A DNA stretch of 10,218 nt from Hydrogenophilales bacterium RIFOXYD1_FULL_62_11. GTDB taxonomy: Bacteria > Pseudomonadota > Gammaproteobacteria > Burkholderiales > Thiobacillaceae. The stretch is taken from contig MGZO01000130.1 of assembly GCA_001802655.1 (NCBI GenBank), positions 14,569 to 24,786 of the forward strand, in the 5' to 3' direction. Below are positions 1 through 7,000 of the stretch, one piece after another (position 1 is the stretch's first letter; every line of letters starts with the position of its first letter). The notes under the pieces are model-generated. The model did not search any database, was not told the DNA's origin, and saw only the letters and a list, made by a program, of their open reading frames with translations. The position numbers and the translations under genes were made by a program.

Positions 1-221
1 TGGCGATGTATCACGACCAGGGTTTGCCGGTGCTCAAATACGCCAGCTTCGGCGCCGGGGTCAACGTCACCCTCGGCCTGCCGTTCATCCGCACTTCGGT
101 CGACCACGGCACCGCGCTCGATCTCGTCGGCACGGGGCGCGCAGAAGTGGGCAGTCTGGTTGCGGCAATCGAGATGGCTTTGGAGATGGTGAACAGTGAG
201 CGGGGAGCCGTGAACGGTTAA
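1..221 (+). CDS. pdxA: 4-hydroxythreonine-4-phosphate dehydrogenase, C-terminal fragment (5' end outside window)
   Basis: PdxA oxidises 4-phosphohydroxy-L-threonine with NAD in the DXP-dependent route to pyridoxal phosphate, in the cytoplasm. Only the last 72 or so residues are here, read in the frame beginning at base 3 and ending at a TAA at 219-221. The fragment opens with the family's MYHDQG segment, whose His is a metal ligand in known PdxA structures. It continues through GVNVTLGLPFIRTSVDHGTA, which is highly characteristic of the PdxA C-terminus. The gene stops 32 bases before rsmA on the same strand. The pdxA-rsmA pair is a widely conserved arrangement in proteobacteria and suggests cotranscription. 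The reading frame is open from the window edge, so the missing N-terminus is an effect of the window boundary, not a broken gene. Confidence 0.96.
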   Translation, partial: AMYHDQGLPVLKYASFGAGVNVTLGLPFIRTSVDHGTALDLVGTGRAEVGSLVAAIEMALEMVNSERGAVNG

Positions 222-253
222 CCCCACCTCTCCTCCGCTAACCGCTCCCCCTC

Positions 254-1030
254 ATGCACACCCCCCGCAAACGCTTCGGCCAGAACTTCCTCATCGACGA
301 CGGCATCATCCACGCCATCGTCAACGCGATCCATCCGCAGCCGGGCGAAACCGTCGTCGAAATCGGCCCCGGCCTCGGCGCACTGACCAAGCCCCTGCTC
401 GAACGCCTGCCGCACCTGCACGCAGTCGAACTCGACCGCGACATCGTCGCGCGGCTGAACCGCGCCTGGCCCGCAGACCGCCTCACCGTTCACAGCTGCG
501 ACGCATTGAAATTCGACTTCGGTTCCCTGGGACACGAGCTGCGCATCATCGGCAACCTGCCCTACAACATCTCCACCCCGCTGCTGTTCCACCTGATGGC
601 GTTTGCCGCGCACATCCGCGACATGACCTTCATGCTGCAAAAAGAAGTCGTCGAGCGCATGGTCGCCGAACCGTCCACCAACGACTACGGGCGGCTGACG
701 ATCATGTTGCAGCGCCGCTTTCATCTGGAGTGGCTGCTCGACGTGCCACCCACAGCCTTCGATCCGCCGCCCAAGGTGGACTCGGCCGTAGTGCGGCTGA
801 TTCCCAAAACGCCGGCTGAAGTCGTGCCGCTCGACGAAACCCTGTTTGCCCGCGTGGTGCAAACCGCGTTTTCGCAGCGGCGCAAGACGCTGAAAAACAC
901 GCTGGGAAGCCTGCTGAAGCCGGAAGGATTTGCCGCGCTGGGGATCGATTCCACGCTGCGCGCCGAAGCGCTGCCGCTGGCCGATTACGAACGCATCGCG
1001 CAGCATCTGGCAGGCAGCCCCGTCACTTAA
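254..1030 (+). CDS. rsmA: 16S rRNA (adenine(1518)-N(6)/adenine(1519)-N(6))-dimethyltransferase RsmA (KsgA)
   Basis: RsmA transfers four methyl groups from S-adenosylmethionine to two adjacent adenines near the 3' end of 16S rRNA, a late quality-control step in small-subunit assembly. The 258-residue product is near the usual family length. It starts with the typical RKRFGQNFL segment (residues 5-13). SAM-binding motif I is EIGPGLG (36-42), the acidic ELD follows (59-61), and the catalytic NLPYNIS motif is at 101-107. The C-terminal FSQRRKTLKNTL (206-217) is also family-typical. The ATG at 254 is chosen because it places the RKRFGQNFL segment at the correct distance from the N-terminus. The bases just upstream are a C/T-rich run without a Shine-Dalgarno sequence, so translation may depend on coupling to pdxA, whose stop lies 32 bases upstream. 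Confidence 0.98.
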   Translation: MHTPRKRFGQNFLIDDGIIHAIVNAIHPQPGETVVEIGPGLGALTKPLLERLPHLHAVELDRDIVARLNRAWPADRLTVHSCDALKFDFGSLGHELRIIGNLPYNISTPLLFHLMAFAAHIRDMTFMLQKEVVERMVAEPSTNDYGRLTIMLQRRFHLEWLLDVPPTAFDPPPKVDSAVVRLIPKTPAEVVPLDETLFARVVQTAFSQRRKTLKNTLGSLLKPEGFAALGIDSTLRAEALPLADYERIAQHLAGSPVT

Positions 1031-1052
1031 ACCCGAGCCAAGGGAGTTGAAA

Positions 1053-1646
1053 ATGATTGAGAACCTTGAGCGATTTAATCAGACACTCGCCCTGTTCGAC
1101 GCCGCCAACGCAGAAGACCCCAACCAGGACGCAGGCCAGCCGAAGGAGCTGCTGTACGGCAGGCGCATGTCGGAGATGATCGGCCGCTTCGCGCCGGACG
1201 CCTCCGAAGCTGCCCAGCTGGCGGTGCGCGCCCAGCACATCCGCCGCTGGACCGTGCCGCGCAACAGCTATCCGATGGACAAGGAGGGCTATCACGCGTG
1301 GCGCACCGGGCTCTACACCTTTCACGCCAACACCGCCGGCGAACTGATGCGCGAGGCCGGCTACGACGACGCCATGATCGAGCGCGTCAAGAAGGCGGTG
1401 GGCAAGCGCGGCATCAAGGCCAACCCGGACACGCAGCTGCTGGAAGACATCGCCAACCTCGTCTTCATCGAGCACTACATGCTGGCCTTTGCCGCGAGCA
1501 AGCCCGAATACGATGAAGCGAAATGGCTGGAAATCATCCGCCGCACCTGGGGCAAGATGTCGAAGAACGCCCAGGCTTTTGCCCTGTCCGGCAAGATCAA
1601 ATTGCCTGAATCGCTGGTGCCCTTGATCACCAAGGCGATCAGTTAA
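1053..1646 (+). CDS. DUF4202 family protein, function unknown
   Basis: This encodes a 197-residue soluble protein with no signal peptide or membrane segment. I recognise it as a DUF4202-type protein from its overall sequence. Family-like features are an N-terminal IENLERFNQTLALFDAANAEDP stretch split around residues 2-23, a central AQHIRRWTVPRNSYP segment, and an acidic DIANLVFIEHY helix. No biochemical role is established for the family that I know of. The conserved His residues (in AQHIRRW, the TFHAN segment and IEHY) together with Asp/Glu recall a metal-binding helical HD-like fold, but that is only my inference. The frame is open further upstream. The ATG at 1053 is chosen because AGGGAG at 1041-1046 gives a good ribosome binding site six bases away, and upstream codons would overlap rsmA. 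It begins 22 bases after rsmA and probably shares its transcript. Confidence 0.87.
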   Translation: MIENLERFNQTLALFDAANAEDPNQDAGQPKELLYGRRMSEMIGRFAPDASEAAQLAVRAQHIRRWTVPRNSYPMDKEGYHAWRTGLYTFHANTAGELMREAGYDDAMIERVKKAVGKRGIKANPDTQLLEDIANLVFIEHYMLAFAASKPEYDEAKWLEIIRRTWGKMSKNAQAFALSGKIKLPESLVPLITKAIS

Positions 1647-1654
1647 GCCAAGCA

Positions 1655-1681
1655 ATGGCGCGCGCCCCAAAAGGCGCCCAT
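1655..1681. terminator. Candidate hairpin between convergent genes
   Basis: The left arm ATGGCGCGCGCC (1655-1666) pairs with the right arm GGCGCCCAT (1673-1681), leaving a three-base CGC bulge on the left and a six-base CCAAAA loop. It occupies nearly all of the 35 bases between the DUF4202 stop and the stop of the convergent VOC gene, where a bidirectional terminator would be expected. Neither side has a clear run of T residues, so an intrinsic terminator is not proven. It could instead protect transcript 3' ends. Confidence 0.4.
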
Positions 1682-2107
1682 TCATTCCGGCAGCGTCACC
1701 GCCCCTGCGGCGTCCAGCGCAAAGCCCGAGTTCCACGCCACCTCCCACAGGTGGCCGTCGAGATCGCGAAAGTAGCCGGAATAGCCGCCCCAGAAAACCT
1801 CTGCTGCCGGCTTGACGATCACCGCCCCCAACGCCGCCACTTCCGCCAGCACCGCATCGACTTCCTCGCGCGTGCGGGTGTTGTACGCCAGCGCAAAGCC
1901 GCCCGCGCCGCTGCGCTCGGGCGAGATGCCGGCATCCTCTGCCAGGCTCGTCCACGGCCACAGCGCAAACGCCATACCGCCGCACTGAAAGAACGACACG
2001 CCTTCGGCCTGCCGCATCGATCGCTGCCAGCCGAGCGCTTCGTAGAATGCGGTGCTGGCGGCGAGGTCATGTACGCCGAGGGTAATGAGACTGATGCGTT
2101 GTTCCAT
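1682..2107 (-). CDS. VOC superfamily protein (glyoxalase/bleomycin resistance/dioxygenase-like)
   Basis: This is a 141-residue single-domain protein of the vicinal oxygen chelate fold. The N-terminus contains a typical beta-alpha opening, ISLITLGVHDL then STAFYEALGW (residues about 5-27). The C-terminus has the VOC signature GGYSGYFRDLDGHLWEVAWN, in which the Glu of WEV sits where VOC enzymes carry a metal ligand. Members act as lyases, dioxygenases or drug-binding proteins, and the substrate cannot be read from the sequence. It is distinct from the GloA homologue further upstream and lacks GloA's full ligand set. It starts at ATG 2107, 41 bases after the small membrane-protein gene on the same strand, and may be the last gene of that transcript. 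Only a weak GAGAG lies upstream of the start. Confidence 0.88.
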   Translation of the reverse strand: MEQRISLITLGVHDLAASTAFYEALGWQRSMRQAEGVSFFQCGGMAFALWPWTSLAEDAGISPERSGAGGFALAYNTRTREEVDAVLAEVAALGAVIVKPAAEVFWGGYSGYFRDLDGHLWEVAWNSGFALDAAGAVTLPE

Positions 2108-2148
2108 GTTTTGGACTCTCTACAGCGTAGCCAAGTGCCGATTTGGAT

Positions 2149-2454
2149 TCAGCTTTGAAGACACTGTTTATTCTGATAGTTGAATGCCCCACCCGAGTCT
2201 AAGCATCGATCTATAGCCAGGGCCTCAGAAAAGTATGCATACATGTAGAAGCCACCGACCGCAACGAAAACCCAGAAGGCCATCCCGGCCACAATTACCC
2301 AACCACCTTCTGAATTAATGTCTTTCTTGAAAATACGGCATATCAGGTAGCCAGGTCCTCTAATAAGGACCTCCAGCAAAACATCAAGAACAATATTGCC
2401 GAAAACTCTCAGCACACCACCCAGCAACTCTCCCGCGACATCTCCGATTGGCAT
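2149..2454 (-). CDS. Small membrane protein of unknown function, C-terminal Cys pair
   Basis: The predicted product has 101 residues. A frame is open as far as 2547, but the first 31 codons would overlap the gloA end and are Arg/Lys-rich in the manner of a shadow frame. The ATG at 2454 lies four bases after the gloA stop with GGGAAG upstream, so I chose it. Residues 9-32 are hydrophobic or amphipathic, KK at 43-44 follows, and residues 52-74 form a clear transmembrane helix. The tail holds Cys84 and Cys98 in a CLDSGGAFNYQNKQC arrangement, which I have seen as a recurrent tail in small exported or membrane proteins. A disulfide on the periplasmic side is plausible. Base composition is unusual: a hand count over 2161-2400 gives 110 G/C of 240 (46%), visibly lower than the flanking genes. 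No function is assigned. Confidence 0.72.
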   Translation of the reverse strand: MPIGDVAGELLGGVLRVFGNIVLDVLLEVLIRGPGYLICRIFKKDINSEGGWVIVAGMAFWVFVAVGGFYMYAYFSEALAIDRCLDSGGAFNYQNKQCLQS

Positions 2455-2458
2455 TCGT

Positions 2459-2875
2459 TCAGCTTCCCGTAGGCGCCTGCGACCAGCCCGCTGTGCCTTT
2501 TTGAATGAACTCAATCGGATACCCATCCGGGTCTTCGATAAACGCAATCACGGTGGTGCCGTGCGACATCGGCCCGGCCGGGCGCAGTATCTTGCCGCCC
2601 TTGGCCGCTGCTGCATCGCACGCGGCGTAGGCATCGTCGACTTCGATCGCGATATGCCCATAGCCGCTGCCGATCTCGTATTTGTCGACATCCCAGTTGT
2701 AGGTGAGCTCAAGCACTGCCGCCTTGTCTTCGGTGTCGTAGCCGACAAAGGCGAGGGTGAACTTGCCGCCCGGATAGTCCTTGCGGCGCAGCAACTGCAT
2801 GCCGAGCACGCTGGTATAGAAATCAATCGAGCGGTCGAGGTCACCGACGCGCAGCATGGTGTGAAGGATTCGCAT
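2459..2875 (-). CDS. gloA: Lactoylglutathione lyase (glyoxalase I)
   Basis: GloA isomerises the hemithioacetal of methylglyoxal and glutathione to S-lactoylglutathione, the first step of cytoplasmic methylglyoxal detoxification. The 138-residue product matches the short bacterial nickel-type enzyme. It opens with MRILHTMLRVGDLDRSIDFY and ends its catalytic domain with EDPDGYPIEFIQ. The four metal ligands known for the E. coli enzyme are all present at the same numbering: His5, Glu56, His74 and Glu122. It starts at ATG 2875, 27 bases after the stop of the YgjP-type gene, and is followed four bases later by the small membrane-protein gene. The short gap upstream is A/T-rich and contains a TATAAA-like hexamer on the minus strand (about 2893-2898), but no convincing -35 partner, so a separate promoter is only possible. 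Confidence 0.96.
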   Translation of the reverse strand: MRILHTMLRVGDLDRSIDFYTSVLGMQLLRRKDYPGGKFTLAFVGYDTEDKAAVLELTYNWDVDKYEIGSGYGHIAIEVDDAYAACDAAAAKGGKILRPAGPMSHGTTVIAFIEDPDGYPIEFIQKGTAGWSQAPTGS

Positions 2876-2902
2876 GATGGTGGGCCTTGAGTTTTTATAA
2901 AT

Positions 2903-3586
2903 TCAAACCTGAAACAAGCTTGCGCTCATGTTACGCAACTCGGCACGCCGCGCCAGCGCATCGGGGCACAACACCGCAACCTGCGACCAGAAGCGCGGCG
3001 AGTGGTCAAGGTGAACCAGATGCGCCAGTTCGTGCGCGGCGACGTAGTCGATGATTGCCAGCGGCGCCTGCACCAGCCGCCAGTTCAGCCGCACATGGCC
3101 ACTACGGGTGCAGCTGCCCCATTGGGTTTGCGCGTTGGACAGCGCAAACCGGCTGGGCGTGCGCCCGAGCTTGCGGGCATTGCGCGCCAGGCGCCAGGCC
3201 AGCAGGCGGGTGGCCTGCTCATACAGCCAAGTGCGGATCAGGTCGTCGATATCGGCATCGTGCGGGGCGTGGATGCGCAGGGTGTCGCCGCGGCGATGCA
3301 CTTCGACGAACAGGGAGGCCTGGATATCGAGCGCCAGTTCGCGTCCGAGGTAATGCACGCTGCTGGCGGGCAGCGCAGCGTCCTGCGGCGCGCGCGCCTG
3401 CATGCGCATCCAGGTGCGCACCAGCCAGCTGTGCTGCTGGACCACATAGCGTTCGATCTCGGGGCGCGGGGTCCAGCTGGGGGCGTGGATGCGGATTTCA
3501 TGCGGCGTCACGGTCAGCCCGAGGGTGCGGCGACGGCGCGAGCGTTTGAGGGCGAACGGCACCGCCGCTTCGCCGAGTTGCAACAC
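2903..3586 (-). CDS. YgjP-like M48-type metallopeptidase domain protein (DUF45)
   Basis: This 227-residue protein belongs to the YgjP/DUF45 family of zinc-dependent hydrolases, whose cellular substrate is not established. The zincin motif HELAH is at residues 185-189 (His185, Glu186, His189). A third likely ligand, His195, sits within DHSPRFW, matching the family pattern. WGSC at 156-159 is the other family hallmark. The N-terminal half, with the basic KRSRRRRTLGLTV stretch and the IERYVVQQHSWL helix, is also typical. No signal peptide is seen, so a cytoplasmic location is likely. The start is GTG at 3586, four bases after the plsC stop. No strong ribosome binding site is visible, which suggests coupling to plsC. 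This gene next to plsC and gmhB is, to my knowledge, a recurring betaproteobacterial arrangement. Confidence 0.9.
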   Translation of the reverse strand: MLQLGEAAVPFALKRSRRRRTLGLTVTPHEIRIHAPSWTPRPEIERYVVQQHSWLVRTWMRMQARAPQDAALPASSVHYLGRELALDIQASLFVEVHRRGDTLRIHAPHDADIDDLIRTWLYEQATRLLAWRLARNARKLGRTPSRFALSNAQTQWGSCTRSGHVRLNWRLVQAPLAIIDYVAAHELAHLVHLDHSPRFWSQVAVLCPDALARRAELRNMSASLFQV

Positions 3587-3590
3587 CCCG

Positions 3591-4313
3591 CTATTGGCGC
3601 GCGGCAGCAGGGGGCAGCCTCGTCATTTCGGTTTCGATCCAGGCTTCGACCGCGCGGGTGAGTTCGGCCGCGCTCTTGCCGGCGCTGTCGATCACCGGGC
3701 CAATGCGTACGGTGACGGTGCCGGGGCGTTTGATGAAAGCGTTCTTCGGCCACACTTCACCGGCGTTGTGCGCCACTGGCACGATGGGCGCACCGGTTTC
3801 GGCCGCCAGCCAGCTGCCGCCGATGCCGTACTTGCCCTTTTCGCCGGGGGCGACGCGCGTGCCTTCAGGGAACACCAGCACCCAGAAGCCTTGCGCCAGC
3901 TTGGCGCCGCCCTTGGCCACGATCTGCTTCAGCGCCTCGCGCCCGGAACTGCGGTCGATGGCGATGGGTGACAGCAGGCGAAACGCCCAGCCAAAAAACG
4001 GCACGTTCAGCAGCTCCTGCTTGATCACCGGCGAGACCGGCGGAAACAGGAACAGGAAGGCCACGGTTTCCCAGGCCGACTGATGCTTGGCCAGGATGAT
4101 GGCGGGCCGTGAAGGCAGATTTTCCCGCCCTTCCACCACATAGCGAATGCCCAGCACCCAGCGCGCCAGCCAGATCACCAGATGGTTGTAGCCGGTAATC
4201 AGGCGGTAGCGGACATGTGCCGAAAAGGGAAAGCTGAACAGGGCCACCACGGTAAATAAAACCGTCAGCAGCGTCTGCAGAAACGCAAAAACCAGCGAAC
4301 GGATCAGGTTCAT
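3591..4313 (-). CDS. plsC: 1-acyl-sn-glycerol-3-phosphate acyltransferase (lysophospholipid acyltransferase family)
   Basis: PlsC acylates lysophosphatidic acid to phosphatidic acid at the inner membrane. The product has 240 residues. An N-terminal hydrophobic segment covers about residues 3-30. The acyltransferase motifs follow: KHQSAWE at 76-82, the KQEL...PFFGW region at 98-109, FPEGTR at 148-153, and a late APIVPVAHN segment. The catalytic box is His77-x4-Glu82 rather than the textbook His-x4-Asp. I believe HQSAWE is common in betaproteobacterial homologues, so I read it as a lineage form and not as an inactivating change. The ATG start overlaps the gmhB stop as ATGA, indicating translational coupling. 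Other lysophospholipid acyltransferases, including ornithine-lipid or LPS-related ones, are possible alternatives within the family. Confidence 0.92.
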   Translation of the reverse strand: MNLIRSLVFAFLQTLLTVLFTVVALFSFPFSAHVRYRLITGYNHLVIWLARWVLGIRYVVEGRENLPSRPAIILAKHQSAWETVAFLFLFPPVSPVIKQELLNVPFFGWAFRLLSPIAIDRSSGREALKQIVAKGGAKLAQGFWVLVFPEGTRVAPGEKGKYGIGGSWLAAETGAPIVPVAHNAGEVWPKNAFIKRPGTVTVRIGPVIDSAGKSAAELTRAVEAWIETEMTRLPPAAARQ

Positions 4314-4852
4314 GATGCCAGGGTGAGCAATTGATCGACGGCCTCATTGAGATCGTCAAACACCGACGTGTTCTTGGGCAAGCCGCCTGCCGCCAGCGTT
4401 TTTTTGCCCTTGCCGGTTTTGACCAGCAGCGGCCAGGCGTCCACGCTGTCCGCCACCTGCAGGTCGCGCAGCGAATCGCCCACTACCGGCACGCCAACCA
4501 GCTCTTTGCCGTAGCGCGCAGCAATCTCGTTGAACAGGCCCGTCTTGGGCTTGCGGCAGTCGCACTCCATTTCGGCCGAATGCGGGCAGAAAAACACCGC
4601 TTCGATCCGTCCGCCCGCCTGCGTGACTGACTTGTGCATCTTGGCGTGGATGGCATTGAGCGTCGCCATCTCGAACAGCCCGCGTGCAAGGCCGGACTGG
4701 TTGGTCGCCACCACCACGCGCCAGCCCTCGCGCGTCAGCCGTGCAATCGCTTCCAGGCTGCCGGGTATGGGTTTCCATTCATCGGGCGACTTGATGAACT
4801 GGCTGGAGTGAATATTGATGACGCCGTCGCGGTCGAGAATGATGAGTTTCAT
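4310..4852 (-). CDS. gmhB: D-glycero-beta-D-manno-heptose 1,7-bisphosphate 7-phosphatase
   Basis: GmhB removes the 7-phosphate of heptose bisphosphate on the way to ADP-heptose, the precursor of the LPS inner core. It is a HAD-superfamily phosphatase acting in the cytoplasm. The 180-residue product carries the catalytic DRDGVIN (residues 7-13, nucleophile Asp7 and acid/base Asp9), ATNQSG (49-54), CRKPKTG with its Lys (99-105), and VVGDSLRD with Asp126 and Asp130. A zinc site is formed by Cys89, His91, Cys97 and Cys99. The loop between His91 and Cys97 is only five residues, shorter than in the E. coli enzyme (about twelve). The gene starts nine bases after glyS and overlaps plsC by ATGA. A histidinol-phosphatase role is less likely, given the absence of his genes nearby. 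Confidence 0.95.
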   Translation of the reverse strand: MKLIILDRDGVINIHSSQFIKSPDEWKPIPGSLEAIARLTREGWRVVVATNQSGLARGLFEMATLNAIHAKMHKSVTQAGGRIEAVFFCPHSAEMECDCRKPKTGLFNEIAARYGKELVGVPVVGDSLRDLQVADSVDAWPLLVKTGKGKKTLAAGGLPKNTSVFDDLNEAVDQLLTLAS

Positions 4853-4861
4853 GGCAGGAGT

Positions 4862-7000
4862 TTAGGCGGCCAGACGAGAGATGTCAGCCACCCGGTTCAT
4901 GGTCTGGTGCAACTGGTTCAGCAACGCCAGCCGGTTGGCTTTCAGCGCCGGATCGTCGGCGTTCACCATCACATGATCGAAGAAGGCATCGACCGGGGTT
5001 TTCAGCGCTGCCAGCGCTTGCAGCGAAGCGGTGTAATCACCTGCCGCAAACGCCGCATCGGCACGCGGCGCAATCTCGCCCAGCGCAGCAAACAGCGCGG
5101 TTTCCGCCGCTTCGACACAGCGTGCCGGATCGGCCACGCCGCCCACTTCGCCTTCGGCCTTTTTCAGGATATTGCCGACGCGCTTGTTGGCGGCGGCCAG
5201 CGCGGGGGCTTCGGGCAGCGCAGCGAAAGCGCGCACCGCGCGCAATCGCTTCGCGATTTCATGCAGAGGCGGCATATTGGAAAAAACTGCCGCAACCGCC
5301 TCGGCGCCAAAAAACGGCATCAACTGGTTGGCATTACGCTCGTAAATAAACAGCTTGAGCTCTTCAGCCACGTTCTCGCCCAACACACCGGACGGGAAGA
5401 CGGATAGACAGAATTCGATCAATTCATCGATATCCAGTCTCAGCCCGGTTTTGTCCATCGCGAACATGGCTCCAAGCAGCTGGAAGGACTTGATGATGGA
5501 AAGTGCATGGCGACGCAGCGCAAAAGGATCTTTGTCGCCCGTCGGCTTGAGCCCGATCCCCCAAATGCCCACCAGTGTTTCCATTCGGTCGGCAATTTGC
5601 AGCACTTCGCTGACGAGATTGGAAACGTCTTCCGTTTCGTCGCGACGGACCAGATATTGGTCCGCGATCGCCTGGGCGACCTGCTCATCCTCTCCGTCAT
5701 GGCGAGCGTAATAGCCTCCCATGACGCCCTGTAGTTCGGGGAACTCGCCCACCATATCGGTCAGCAGATCGGCCTTTGCGAGTTCTGCGGCGCGATCCGC
5801 CAGTTCGATATCCGCATCCACTTTCTCTGCAACCCAGCGCGCAATGGCACGCACACGCTCCACACGCTCACCCTGGCTGCCCAGCTTGTTGTGATAAACG
5901 ACCTTGGCCAGTCCCGACACCCGGTCTTTAAGTTTCTTCTTGCGATCCTGGTCGAAGAAGAATTTGGCATCGGCCAGACGCGGACGTACCACGCGCTCGT
6001 TGCCTTGAATCACCGCCGACGCATCGGCGGGCGAGATGTTGGAGACGATGAGGAACTGGTTGGTCAGCTTGCCCGCAGCATCCAGTAGTGGAAAATATTT
6101 CTGGTTCGCCTTCATGGTCAGAATCAGGCATTCCTGCGGCACGTCGAGGAAAGCGGTTTCAAACGTGCCGAGCAGCACATTGGGGCGCTCGACCAGTGCA
6201 GTGACCTCATCCAGCAGCGCATCGTCGTCCACCGGCTTGAAGCCCAGCGGCGCAGCAGCGGCCTGCAACTGGCGCACGATGTCGGCGCGGCGTTCGGCGA
6301 AGCTGGCGATGACGGCGCCCTCGTCTTTCAACTGCGCGGCGTAGCTGTCAGCAGAGGTCACCACCACCGGGCTCACATGCGCTTCAAAACGATGGCCCTG
6401 CGTCTCGCGCCCGGCATTCAAACCGAGCACCGAAACCGGCACGATGTCCGCGCCATGCAATGCAATCAGACCATGCACCGGGCGCACGAAGTTGACGGTG
6501 GTCCAGCCATCGGCCAGCGGATACGTCATCACCTTCGGGATCGGCAGCTTCGCCATCGCGTGTTCCAGCGCGAGCTGCAAGCCATCAACCAACGGCACGC
6601 CCGCTGCGATGCTGTCGTAGAACAGCGCTTCGTTCTTGCCGTCCGCTGCGCGCCGCAACTGGCTGACGGCACTGGCGCCTGCGCCCAAGGCTGCCAGACG
6701 TTTCAACAGTGCAGGCGTCGCGTTGCCGGCGGCATCGAGGCCCACCGCAACCGGCATCAACTTGCTTGAGACGGATTTTTCAGCCGCACACGCCAGCACG
6801 TTTTCGACATGCACGCCAAGCCGACGCGGCGAAGCAAAGTGACTGACTGCCGTATTCGCTGCGGCCAGCCCCTGCGCGACCAGGCTTTCGGCCAGCGCAG
6901 CCGCAAAGGCCTCGCCCAGCTTTTTCAATGCCTTGGGCGGCAGCTCTTCGACGAACAACTCAACCAGTAAATTCGCTTGATTCATTTCAGGGGCGCTCAT
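4862..7000 (-). CDS. glyS: Glycine--tRNA ligase, beta subunit
   Basis: GlyS is the tRNA-recognising subunit of the bacterial alpha2beta2 glycyl-tRNA synthetase and pairs with GlyQ in the cytoplasm. At 712 residues it is near family length. The N-terminus has the diagnostic LLVELFVEELPPKAL (11-25). Midway come TMKANQKYFPL (about residues 294-304) and an HD-like stretch with RHDGEDEQVAQAIADQY. The C-terminal anticodon-binding, DALR-like region ends with VDAFFDHVMVNADD and LALLNQLHQTMNRVADIS. The ATG at 7000 overlaps the glyQ stop as ATGA. A second ATG five codons on (6985) would also fit the family N-terminus, so the exact start is not settled. The gmhB gene follows nine bases downstream. Confidence 0.98.
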   Translation of the reverse strand: MSAPEMNQANLLVELFVEELPPKALKKLGEAFAAALAESLVAQGLAAANTAVSHFASPRRLGVHVENVLACAAEKSVSSKLMPVAVGLDAAGNATPALLKRLAALGAGASAVSQLRRAADGKNEALFYDSIAAGVPLVDGLQLALEHAMAKLPIPKVMTYPLADGWTTVNFVRPVHGLIALHGADIVPVSVLGLNAGRETQGHRFEAHVSPVVVTSADSYAAQLKDEGAVIASFAERRADIVRQLQAAAAPLGFKPVDDDALLDEVTALVERPNVLLGTFETAFLDVPQECLILTMKANQKYFPLLDAAGKLTNQFLIVSNISPADASAVIQGNERVVRPRLADAKFFFDQDRKKKLKDRVSGLAKVVYHNKLGSQGERVERVRAIARWVAEKVDADIELADRAAELAKADLLTDMVGEFPELQGVMGGYYARHDGEDEQVAQAIADQYLVRRDETEDVSNLVSEVLQIADRMETLVGIWGIGLKPTGDKDPFALRRHALSIIKSFQLLGAMFAMDKTGLRLDIDELIEFCLSVFPSGVLGENVAEELKLFIYERNANQLMPFFGAEAVAAVFSNMPPLHEIAKRLRAVRAFAALPEAPALAAANKRVGNILKKAEGEVGGVADPARCVEAAETALFAALGEIAPRADAAFAAGDYTASLQALAALKTPVDAFFDHVMVNADDPALKANRLALLNQLHQTMNRVADISRLAA

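Noticed and set aside
218..1985. Two long minus-strand open frames opposite rsmA and the DUF4202 gene (218-1006 and 1023-1985)
   Set aside because: Both run antisense to genes with family motifs or a good ribosome binding site. Their translations are rich in Arg, Gly, Gln and Val without domain features. The second also crosses two convergent genes.
2455..2547. Longer start for the small membrane-protein gene, adding 31 residues
   Set aside because: The extension would overlap the conserved end of gloA, is Arg-rich like a shadow frame, and the ATG at 2454 has a better-placed ribosome binding site.
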